Origin: Ichthyophthirius multifiliis
Taxonomy: Eukaryota; Ciliophora; Oligohymenophorea; Hymenostomatida
DNA length: 64,000 nucleotides
NCBI RefSeq assembly: GCF_000220395.1
Contig: NW_004087089.1
Location: forward strand, 26,020 to 90,019
Direction of reading: 5' to 3'
A program made the translations under genes and the position numbers. Positions 40,635-50,757 of the stretch are shown here, in pieces; within the stretch, counting starts at the first letter, position 1, and each line of letters opens with the position of its first letter. The notes beneath the pieces were generated by a model. It did no database searches. It was given only the letters and a program-made list of their open reading frames with translations, and had not been told where the DNA came from.

Positions 40635-43285
40635 TCATTTTTTAATCTATTTATGTTTTTTTTAAAATTCATTGGTAGAAAAATTATTTATAATATTTAT
40701 AACATCATTTATTTCTAAATTCAAGTCTGATTTTGTAAAACTACTAAAATAATAATTATAAATGTTTAATTTTAAAAAAATAACCTTCCTTCTTTGTCTT
40801 TTATTTCCATATCATTTATAGCTTTAGCTACACTAGCATCTGATTAAGACCAGAATTCTAACTCTGAATTTCTTTAAATTGTTGTAAATTAAGCAATTTA
40901 CTATTAAAGTTATTCTTTTTTATTTTGATTATCTTCATAGGTTTTTATCGGCTTAAAAATTTAATTAAGATTATTTTCTTTATTCCTTTTTAAACTTTTT
41001 TTAATAATTTAAATTTATTAAGGACTATTTAAGCTTTTTTTATTTGTTTAGGGTTTAAAAGTACATTCTTTCATATTTTAAATACAAAAGTTTTATTCTT
41101 TTTTCTAAATTTTAAGTTTTTTGGTTTCTATCCATCTTTAATTCCTTTAGTGAAAATCTAAAGACGGAAAATCTCTCAAAGGACTTAGTGATATAAACTT
41201 TTTATTTATTTGTTTTTAGTATTTATTTTAAATTTCTTTTTCATAATTTTTATTTGAATTTTGAATTTCTGGACTTTTTATTTCCTTTTAAGAATTTTTT
41301 ATTTCTGTTTCAGAATTTTTATTTAGATTTTTAATTTCAAAATATCTTTTAATTTCTCTATTGGAATTTTTAATTTCTTTTTAAGAATTTTTTCTGTTTT
41401 AATTTTCTGTATTTTTCTTATTTTAATTTTCTGAATTTTTTATTTCTTTTTCAGAATTTTAAATTTCTTGCTATTTATTTTCTTGTTATATTTATTATTC
41501 TAAATTTTAAATATCGTTTAATATATTTTATTTTTTTTCTTATATTATTTAAAGTAGTTATTTTTCAATAATTTAATCTCCATTTTTTTCCTGAATTTCT
41601 TCAATAGAATTTAAATTTTTCGGAGACTAAGATGAACTTTTATAAACTCTTTATTATTTAATATCTATTTTTGATTTTGGTTAAGCTTTCTTGTTATTTT
41701 CATATTTTTTTTGATTTAAATAAATTATTTCTTATTTTAACTTTTATGAAGTTTATTTTTGTATAGGAGATATACAAACTAATGATATTTTATTTTCATT
41801 TTATGCAGGATTTGTTTGTAATTTAGGAATTAAATCAAGGCTTGTTTTTAAAAAATCTTAAATAGTTTTTTTTTTACAATTTTCATATTTTTTTAATGCA
41901 TTTTAGACTTCTTGATGAATGTCTTTAAGCAGTTATTTACTTTTCTTATTTGTTTAAGTTTTTTTCTTTCTTTTTTGTTAAGAAACTTCTACTTGAATAG
42001 TTTCTGCAATTTACGAAATTAATTAAAGTTTCTATTCATTTGTAAGTTTTTCCTTTATTATTTTTTAAAATATAGGGTCTATTATTTAATTAATATCAAT
42101 TTTATCATCAAAATTTTTTATTATTATTTCGTTTGCATTTTCTTAATTTTATTTTAGATTTTATTACTCTTTTTATTCTTAATTTTATATATTTTATTAC
42201 CTTTTATTTTCTTATTCTAAATTTTGTATGTTTTCTTATTCTAAATTTACTTAATTATTTGTTTCTTCTGTTTTAAAGTTTTGGAAAATAATTTAATTAT
42301 ACTTAGATTATGAAGTAACATTTTAATTGTCAAAAGTTTCTATTTTATCATAATTTTTTAAGTTAATATTATTAATATTACTTTATATTGATTAATTCTT
42401 ATTTTCATTAGAAATATTAAAATTTTAAAACTCATTTTTATATTGATCTATATTATTTTCGTTCTGAAAAATATCTATAGAAGGATTTTAATAAATTTTT
42501 TATTACAAATCACTTATTAAATTGTTTACATTTTCATTTTAAATAATATCTATAGAATGATTTTAATTAATTGTTTTTTGCAGATAAATGTCATTTAATG
42601 TGTCGCTTACTTAGCAATTGCTTTACTTATTAATACTTTAATCCTATATGATATATAATTAACTAAGGCCTTATTATAGATATGCATCTTTATTTATATC
42701 ACTTGCTAAATTTTTATCAATATTTTATTATTAATTATTTTCATAGTATAAAATATCCTAAATACTTTTTTTTTTAATATTTTCATTATCTATAAAATCT
42801 TAATAAGACTTTTAATTATGATTTTATTAAGGATAAATCTCTATGTATCTATCATTTATTATATTATTTTATTATTAAATATTTTAGCAAATATTATTTA
42901 TATTTGTAGAGAAGTTATATTCATTATTATTATTATTATTTTAATAATTTCTTTTTTAATTGAAATTTTCTTTATTTTTAATACAACACTCATCATTTAT
43001 TTAATTTTAAATTTTATCTATATATTAATCAACTTAAGTTTTTATAATATTATTTTACTATTTAGATATTAATGTATAGTTTTAATCTTATTTTTTTTAT
43101 ATTTCATTTATGTTATCATTGTTTTAAATTGTTTCGTATTATAAATATTCATAATTTTAATCATTGGACTTTTAATATATTGTATTTTCTAAAAAAGGAA
43201 GAGTAAAATATAAGCTTTTCTATATTTCACTTTTTATTTTTTATATTTAAATAATTATATTATAAAAATACTCTTATGAATACAT
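40635..43285 (-). CDS. Gln-rich, low-complexity coiled-coil protein, 869 aa
   Basis: Exon 1 43285-40785 and exon 2 40743-40635, with a 41-nt intron, give exactly 870 codons. The first ~350 residues are Asn/Gln/Ile-rich with two similar motifs (NHSIDIIQNENVNNL and NPSIDIFQNENN). The middle contains a more structured segment (KLTNEQKLQLISQIAETIQV, then DIHQEVQNALKKY). It then runs into imperfect Lys-Asn-Ser-Glu repeats (QNSEKEIKNSENQN). Near the C-terminus come SPLRDFPSLDF, MKECTFKPQTN and ELEFWSQSDASVAKAINDME followed by IKDKEG. These last two blocks look like a conserved tail rather than low complexity. The 'KECTFKP' type of motif is common in ciliary and centrosomal proteins of ciliates (from memory; not checked). 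Function unknown. Confidence 0.75.
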
Positions 43286-43714
43286 ATTTTATATATTTAT
43301 TTATGGTAATTCACAATTTAAGAATTCACTTTTTTAATGAAAAGAATTTATAATTTAATTTTATAATATATAAATGTTTTACTTTTACAATGTATTTTTT
43401 AAAAAGGAATTATTATAATCATATTATTAATTAGAGGTCATTTTATTTAATAGAAATAAAAGTTGAAGAAAAACAAATAAACAAAATAATAAAATTATTA
43501 TAAAAAAATAAATTTATGAGAAAGTTAAAAAAAAAAAAAAATTAAGTTATAATATATATTTTTTTAATATGAAAAATATATTTTATAAGAAAAATTAAAT
43601 TATACTATCATAAATTCAAATTAAATATATATAATAATTTTTTTTTTTCGAAATATTTTTTAGTTTTTTTTTGAAAAAAATAAAATAAATATATAAATTA
43701 TTATTTATAAATTT
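43286..43714. other. Divergent intergenic region
   Basis: AT-rich spacer of 429 bp between the Gln-rich gene (minus) and the La-motif gene (plus). No clear motif. Confidence 0.5.
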
Positions 43715-44564
43715 ATGAATATTTCTGAATTGTAAAGAACAACTCTTATAAATACAGTAAAAATAAAAATTAAATAAAAAATAATGTTGCTTTTATATTT
43801 TATAGATGAAAGAGTTGTTTAAAAAGGAAAATTTTACAAAAAATAATTTCCTGATTAATAGAATTAATAATATATAAAAAATGACAATCCCAATTGATTT
43901 ATTAAAAAATGAAAGGTCTTTTGGACATGATATGACAGTCGAAACATTGAAAGCTGTAAAAAAAAATCTATATATTAAATGATTATATTTATTTAAAAAA
44001 TTATATTAAAATACTTTATTTAAAAAAAGATTTTATAATATCCTGAATTAAAAGAACATATAAATTATAACGAATAAGAAAATACTGTGGCCCCAACATG
44101 GAAAAAATTAAGAAATAATATATTTTTTGTATAAATAGATAATAAAAATATTGAACTATTCAAAAAAGCGATAAAATAAAAAATTGAGGAATTAAAATTA
44201 GAAGCTGTATAAAAATATATATATAAATATATAATATATATAAATATATAAATATATAAAATATATAAAATATAAAATTTTTTTTTTTTTAATTTATATA
44301 TAAAATTTTATATTTGAAAAATATTTAAGTAAGTCTATATATAAAACGGTTATATAAAAGTTGTAATGACAAACTAATATTTAGGAGAATAGCATGCAAG
44401 AGAAATTTTTAATTAGTTTTTCGGATAGAAGATAAATGTTAAATAAAATATTATTTATAATATAAATATTTAAAAAATAGAATATTGATGTAAATTGTTA
44501 TATAGAAGAAGAAAAATATATTCCATAACATTATGTATAAAACTTTAATAAATAAAATATATAA

Positions 44565-44602
<38 letters not shown>

Positions 44603-44965
44603 TATTTAAAAAATTTTATTAACAATAATTAAGTTGACTTTAGTTAAATTTAATAATAATATTTTTAATTTTTTTAAATTTAATAGTATTTGTATTAATA
44701 ATAGTAATAATAATATATGCAAAATATGTATTTTATGAATGATTAATAATTTAAAGAAAGACAACCTCAATAATTCTAAAATAATTTATTTAATTAATAA
44801 CGGTTTTAATAAAATTAATTTTAAAATAGGTAATAACAAGAAAATTATAGGCAAAATAAAAACTTTAAATAAGGAAATAAAAATTATTAATAATTTTAAT
44901 AAAATAGGAGAAATTTAAAGATAGCTTATGAAATGAATTAAGAAGATTTTCCTACTTTTGAATGA
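43715..44965 (+). CDS. La-motif (LARP-like) RNA-binding protein, 269 aa
   Basis: Six exons (43715-43756, 43806-43955, 44030-44206, 44330-44437, 44481-44534, 44687-44965) total 810 nt. All five introns are GT..AG and every junction keeps frame. Residues about 15-80 (KKENFTKNNFLINRI, MTIPIDLLKNER, DMTVETLKAILQYPEL) match the La motif in spacing: 'ENF..D.FL', 'g.VpI..l', 'lt.e.l..Al'. The La motif is a winged helix that binds RNA 3' ends. Residues about 95-155 (WKKLRNNIFFVQID, IQNGYIKVVMTNQYL, AREIFNQFF) could be an RRM-like domain. The C-terminal third is Gln/Asn/Arg-rich (NQQRFQQNQFQNRQQ) and ends MNQEDFPTFE. An 'EDFPTF'-type end also occurs in SERBP1/LSM14-like RNA-granule proteins. The subfamily (LARP4, 6 or other) is not assignable. 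Confidence 0.72.
44571..44600. repeat. (AAT)n microsatellite in an intron
   Basis: About ten AAT units inside the 152-nt intron 44535-44686. Read in frame they would give poly-Gln. Exon phases require them to be spliced out. Confidence 0.8.
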
Positions 44966-45378
44966 GATAATTATAAATTTTTTTTTGAATAATATTAATA
45001 AAACATTCAAATTTAAGTTTATACTTTTTTTTATTATTGAAATATTATTCAATATAATAAAAAAATAATAATTTATCATTTATTTATAAAATAAATAAAT
45101 TACTTAAAAATAAAATAATATTAAATATCATAAATATCAAATAATTATTTAAACAATAAATTAATTTCTTTTATATAATAAAAATATTTATTTATTTATT
45201 TATTTATATTTTTTGTAATTTTATTGTATTATTTATTGGTTCTTAACTTCCTTCATAAAATATGTTTATGTGTATTAAAAAATATGATAAATAATTTTAT
45301 TATTAAAAAATACTATTTTATTATGATTAATTTTTTTTATAAAAGAAATAAACATTATATTTTTCAAAAAAAATTAAA
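44966..45378. other. Intergenic, nothing recognised
   Basis: AT-rich spacer upstream of the Met-Asn repeat gene. Nothing stands out. Confidence 0.5.
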
Positions 45379-45936
45379 ATGGGTTAACATATATGTTATT
45401 TAGAATAAAAAAGAAAGTAAAGAAATTTATCAGATATAAGTAAAACTAAATTAAATTTAAGAAATATTCCTTATATAGAGGATTATAATAATCTTGAAGC
45501 TTTAAAAGATACATAAAAAATAATTAATAATAATATGAATATGAATATGAATATGAATATGAATATGAATATGAATATGAATATGAATATGAATATGAAT
45601 ATGAATATGAATATGAATATGAATAATGATACTTTAGATAATTTAAATTATGAAGGAGAATGTTCTAAAAGCTTATCAAATATTTCAAAAAGTAGTAATA
45701 AAGTTAGCCGTCATTATTATTATAATTTAATTGAGAATAATTTATATAATACAAATTAAAAAATATAAAAAAATGATATATATATGTAATAAAATGTTTT
45801 TATTAATAGCATAAAATAAAAATAATATGAAACTGACTACTTAGAAGATTTTAATGAAAATTAAATTAAATCAGAAAAAATAAAAAAAAAAGTTTTAAAT
45901 TAAAATCATAAAATAAATTAAATATGTTTTGTTTGA
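45379..45936 (+). CDS. Hypothetical protein with (Met-Asn)15 repeat and possible N-myristoylation site, 185 aa
   Basis: An uninterrupted frame runs from ATG 45379 to TGA 45934-45936. The N-terminus MGQHICYLEQKRKQRNLS has Gly2, Cys6 and following basic residues. That fits an N-myristoylated and palmitoylated membrane-associated protein (inference from motif only). Residues 53-82 are a pure Met-Asn dipeptide tract encoded by fifteen ATGAAT units. After it come a Ser-rich segment (SLSNISKSSNK) and a Lys/Gln-rich tail. I know no family. The hexanucleotide keeps frame at any copy number, so length polymorphism would not break the gene. Confidence 0.6.
45535..45624. repeat. (ATGAAT)15 coding minisatellite
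   Basis: Fifteen perfect hexamers encode Met-Asn dipeptides. This is unusually pure for such AT-rich DNA, which suggests recent expansion. Confidence 0.95.
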
Positions 45937-46158
45937 TATTTTTTTTTATTTTTGTACATTTTTTATTTTAATAATATATAAAAATATTTTTTTATTAACA
46001 TAATACCTATTTTAATTAATTCATATTTTATTTCTTTTATAAATAAATTAACAAAAATAACTCAAATAAAATTTACTAAAAATTATTTTAATTATATATG
46101 AATTTTTTTATTTAATATTTTAATTAATTATTTTTATAAATAATATTTTTTATTTTTT

Positions 46159-46520
46159 TCATAATTTAGTTTTACAAATTGGACATTATCTCTTAATTTT
46201 CATCCAATCATCTATACAGTTTTGATGAAATTTATGAAAACATTTAATTAAAACAATATTCTAATTTTAATCTAATAAGAACTAAGTATAACATATGGGA
46301 CATTCTTCATCTTTTTAAATATTTTTTTCTTCCAAAAAAATATATATATTAGTTTTCTTTTAGTTTTTTATTTAATATATTTTTTTTTGTATTTAGCTGT
46401 TTTTTTATAAAAGATTTTAATTCGTTTATTTAATTATTTATTAATTTTCTTAATTAAAATAGTCCCTAATTTAATCTCTATTCGCAAGTAAAATTTAAGT
46501 TGTTTATTTTATTTCGAATT
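46159..46520 (-). CDS. RING-H2 finger protein, C-terminal part, with upstream coiled coil
   Basis: The last ~60 codons read DEECPICYTQFLL, IVLIKCFHKFHQNC, IDDWMKIKRQCPICKTKL and stop at TGA 46161-46159. This is a complete C3H2C3 RING-H2 (Cys-x2-Cys, Cys-x-His-x2-His-x2-Cys, Cys-x2-Cys), the E2-binding module of many E3 ubiquitin ligases. Upstream (higher coordinates) another frame encodes a helix-rich stretch (CEQRLNQGLFQLRKLINNQ, then NELKSFIKKQLNTKK). The two frames differ by one base at an A7/T7 run at 46334-46340. One gene with a homopolymer error is the simplest reading. The 5' limit is uncertain and may extend to about 46700. Confidence 0.65.
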
Positions 46521-46699
46521 CTTATAATTAATAATTATTATTTGATTTTTGTATATTTTTGCAAATCTAAATATGTGAACCTAATATGTATTAAGGAAAA
46601 GACACTTAACATAATTAACAAGGATTTAATTTATATTTGCATTATAATTAATGCAAATTTAAATCTTAAAGGACTATTTTTTAACAATATTAGCAGGAT

Positions 46700-47008
46700 T
46701 ATTATTATTCATTCATTTGATCTTATATATTAGCTTAGTATTGTTATTAATTTTATATTTAATAATTCTTGATTTAAAATGACTTTTTTAATTATATATT
46801 TTGAAGCATATGAATAAATTTTTTGCAAAAACAATATATTTAAATATATATATATATTTATTTATTTATATATTTATATATAATATTATCATAAAAATTT
46901 GTTATATAAATTAATAAAAAAAATATTAAATTAATAGTTTTTTATAATTTATATACAAAAAACTAAATATATATATATAAATAAATTAAGAAAAGTAATT
47001 AAAAAAAA
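46700..47008. other. Intergenic, nothing recognised
   Basis: AT-rich spacer with short TA-rich stretches at about 46840-46880. Confidence 0.4.
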
Positions 47009-48652
47009 TCATCTAAGGAAATTATTTTTAGCTATAAGTAAAGAAGTGTGTACAGTTTTTTATACGTCACCCTTACTTCCAGGAAAGACATTCCAGAATC
47101 TCAAAGTTTCATCGCCGGCCCCAGTAACAATTGTCTATCCATCCGGACTCATCGCCAAATATAAAACCCTGCACGAATGTCCTGTTAATGTGGTAATTTT
47201 ATCCATTTCAGGCACACTCCATATAATAATTTAATTCTCTGAATACCCGTGTGTGCTAACTAATTCATTTAAATTTTTACTAAAAACCAAATTACAAACC
47301 TAACTTCCTGTTTCTATGCATTCCAACTATTTTCCCGTTAAAATATTCCAGAATCTAATCATTCTATCTTAAGTTCCTCCTCCAGAAACTAATAATCCAT
47401 GCTAATGTGGGGACCAAGCTAATGCCTTTACAGCTGCGTTATGGTTAGTGAATTATTACATTGGCTTATTCGAATGCTTATTCCATACATGAAGCCTATT
47501 ATCGTTTCCTCCTGATGCCAAATATTGTTCGTCAAAAGACCATTTTAAACCACATACTTCTTATTTATGGCCTATATATTTTTATTCGAATATATTTTTG
47601 CTTCGAATATCTCTTATTAATATATTCTTATCGCGAGAACCTGATGTCAATATATTTTAATTCCTATTTTTTGTTTTAAATGAATAAATTTATTTATTAT
47701 AAATAATATAATACCATGCTAATGTTCCTACTCTTTAACTATGTCCTGATAAAACTCTTAATTATTCCATTTTAACATTATCCCATATTTCTACATCTCC
47801 TGTATTTGTTCCTATGGCAATTAAAGGATTTTAACTACACCAATTCACAGATGTAACTTCATTTACTCTTCCAAAATCACACAATTTAGTTACTTTAGAA
47901 GAGCTGGCACTATTTATTTTTTAAATTAATATAAAAAAAATAAAAAATTACCTCCATAAATAAACACATGAAGTCAAACCTACTGCAAGTACATTCTAAC
48001 TTGACCAATCTATAAGATTTAAATAAAAATCATCTTATAAGGCAGGCGCATCTAGAACTTTATATGGAGCTTTTGAGATTTTACGAATGTTTCTAATTTT
48101 TGAACAACATGAATCGTGAATTGGATTATGAAAAAACTCATTTTAATTTAAGGGCCTAAGTATTTATTTTTAAAAATTATATAGACTTGGCTCATTTTTG
48201 AATTTTAATATATTTTGATTTTTAAAAGGACAATATATATGCTAAGGATCTGCTAACTTATGGTCTTTTATTCCTAATACATAGTTTTTATATAGTTGAG
48301 AAATTGTAATTTGATTTAATTCTACTTTATCAACTGAATTCTTTATTTGGACACCATCTGCATCAATGTTGCTTGGGTCAAATTAGTATGAGTTTTCATT
48401 ATATTCATGTGCTTGATATGTGTCTAATTTAGAAGTTTTTCTATTCGGAATAAAACGGTCCATTATGTTTGATTTGTTGCTTGGCTTTTATGTTTAAAGG
48501 TTGGCGTTGTAGATTTACTAAAATTTTTATTTTTTGAAACTGATATCAAAATCTTAGGGGATAGAACAATCTGTTGTGGAGGATTGGTTATTTTCATTTT
48601 GATAAGATATTGGTTCACTATTTATTTCTAAAATTTAATCTTTTTAATTCAT
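47009..48652 (-). CDS. Cdh1 / Fizzy-related activator of the anaphase-promoting complex (WD40)
   Basis: Exons 48652-47952, 47909-47715 and 47663-47009 (introns 42 and 51 nt) total 1551 nt, giving 516 aa. The N-terminus contains the C-box-type motif DRFIPNRK. It then has [20 protein letters not shown] and [17 protein letters not shown] leading into a seven-bladed WD40 propeller: [100 protein letters not shown]. These phrases are near-identical to animal and yeast Cdh1/FZR1 rather than Cdc20. Cdh1 recruits KEN-box and D-box substrates to the APC/C in late mitosis and G1. The very C-terminus is Leu-Arg, where the family usually has the Ile-Arg tail that docks on APC/C TPR subunits. The upstream ATG at 48652 was chosen because the frame before the C box stays protein-like. 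Confidence 0.95.
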
Positions 48653-49536
48653 TTAATTTTCTTTTTTAAATAATAATGTTTTTTTCTTTCTTTTTTTAGA
48701 TTGTTTTTTTTGGAAATATTTTGTTTTTTGGCTTTGCTTTAATTATATATATATATATATATATTTTTTATTAATTTATCTTGATATCTATTGATTTTTT
48801 AAAAAATAGTTTATATTTTTTTATATAATTTATTAGTGGTTGAATTAATAAATTAATTAAAATATAATCAACAATTTCCAATGATTAAAATAAAAAATTA
48901 AATAATATAATTGTTTTTTTAAAAATACATATTACTTATTAAAATTGTTATTTTATTTTTCTCTAAATTTTTAAAAAATTCAATAAAAAAATAAAGGACA
49001 TAACACATTATTTCTATTTTATTTTTTGGCAATTGTAGTTTATTAAAAAAATACAAAAAAAATAATAATATTAAAAATTAATATTTGCGTTTTGTTAATT
49101 TATGATATTTTATAAATTTCTTATATAAATTAATTATATATTTTCTATTTTATAATAAGTATATGCATTTATATTTTTATGAATAAAAATTGAAATGTAT
49201 TTTTTATTTAATTTGAATATTTTTTTATAGAAAGATAAAATATATATTGATTTGTTTTCTATAAAATAAAAAAATAATTAAAAATTAATCTAAAAATAGA
49301 TGATTTTTGTGAATAAAATAAAAAGAATATGAAAAAAAATATAAATTAAAATTTAAATTATTTTTTTATAAATATTTAATAAAAAAATATGCATAAAAAA
49401 TTTAGCATATGCAAAAAATACTTTTCTATAATCAATATTAATATTATTATATATATTAAAAAATTATTATATTTATAAAATCTAGTGTTTTTTAATAATA
49501 AATACAAAATAAATTTTTTATTTAGAAATATTTTAA
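48653..49536. other. Divergent intergenic region with a short (AT)n tract
   Basis: AT-rich DNA between Cdh1 (minus) and the ankyrin gene (plus). A (AT)n tract lies at about 48750-48772. Nothing else is recognisable. Confidence 0.5.
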
Positions 49537-50020
49537 ATGTAAGGAAATAATAAAAAGAAAAATAATAAAAAACAATATTTGATGCTATTGAAGATGGTGA
49601 TGATGATCTTTTCGATTAAATTATGGCACAAAACCCTTAATGTGTTACTAAAAGGAATATAAATGGATGGACTCCTTTGCATTAAGCAGCGTATTATGGT
49701 GAAGAACAAATGCTTTTAGAATTACTTGAATAAAAACATGAAATAAATGCAGTATGTAATGATGGAGACACAGCTCTTCACTATGCAGCTGCTTAAGGAC
49801 ATTAAAATATTATATAGGTTTTAGTTTAAAATGGAGCTAATTTATTAATAAAAGATAAAGATGAATAAACACATAGAGATGTTGCAGAAAAAAAAAGATT
49901 AAAGATTTTATCGAAAACATAATTTAAAATCCAGTAGAAGCCTAAAATTAAATATCTGATGAAGAAAATTAATACTCTGATGAAAATGATTAAAATAAAA
50001 TTGAAATAAAATAAATTTAA
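49537..50020 (+). CDS. Ankyrin-repeat protein with homopolymer frame breaks
   Basis: The core reads FDAIEDGDDDLFDQI, NINGWTPLHQAAYYGEEQM, LLELLEQKHEINAV, NDGDTALHYAAAQGHQNII, QVLVQNGANLLIKDKDEQ. These are about three ankyrin repeats with canonical 'GxTPLHxAAxxG' and 'VxxLLxxGAxxxxxD' positions, which form a protein-binding surface. The proposed start (ATG 49537, MQGNNKKKNNKK) joins the core only across a one-base change in an A-run near 49570. The C-terminal acidic tail (KDFIENIIQNPVEAQ, then SDEENQYSDENDQ) needs another change in the A9 run near 49890. The stop is unresolved; the end given is approximate. Confidence 0.75.
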
Positions 50021-50159
50021 ATATAATAAATTATATATTTTATATATAAATTTTTATTATAAATATATAAAAAAAAAATATATATATAATTTTAGTTTAT
50101 TTTATTTTATTTTAAAATTATTTAAAATATATATTATTATATTGAATATATTAATATAA

Positions 50160-50165
<6 letters not shown>

Positions 50166-50206
<41 letters not shown>

Positions 50207-50215
50207 TATATATAT
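50166..50215. repeat. (TA)n-rich microsatellite
   Basis: TA run with occasional A insertions, in the spacer after the ankyrin gene. Confidence 0.85.
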
Positions 50216-50757
50216 ATCTCTAAATATATGCTTATACTTAAAGAATTATTTCCTATAATTTTTTTTAGCATATTATTTTAAAAGTAATAAATTTTATAAT
50301 AAACATATTAAAATATATTTTTAATTTTACCATAAGAATTAAGTTTTTAATACTTATACTTATTTATATTGCTTAAGTTTATATAAATTATACTTATTTT
50401 TTTTAGGATTTTGAATTATGAATAATTTAAAAAGTTCATCCCTATAATAAATTTTGAATTCTACCTCATAAAATAAGTACAAAACTTTTTAAAAAGAATA
50501 TTTTTAAAAATTTACATAATATATAACATTAATAAATTTTATTTTTTTAAAAAAGTAAAAAAATAAAGTTATTAATCCAGAAATTAATGTTTTCATTTAT
50601 TTATTATTTTATAAAACAACTTTAAATAAAATTAAAAAAAATAGAAATTATTTATACATTTTAAATTTATTCTTTTTATTTTGAAAAATAATATAAATTT
50701 TATTTTTAATTTTTTCTCTATTAAATAATATTTATTATTAAAAATTTAATTTTAATA
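50216..50757. other. Spacer between convergent ankyrin and RAP genes
   Basis: AT-rich; nothing recognisable apart from the TA tract before it. Confidence 0.4.

Noticed and set aside
44571-44600. Poly-Gln tract in the La-motif protein
   Set aside because: Reading it as coding breaks the phase into the last exon. Treating 44535-44686 as an intron makes the whole CDS exactly 270 codons.
47046-47679. Plus-strand standard-code open frames at 47046-47234 and 47461-47679
   Set aside because: They are the antisense of conserved Cdh1 WD40 exons on the minus strand.
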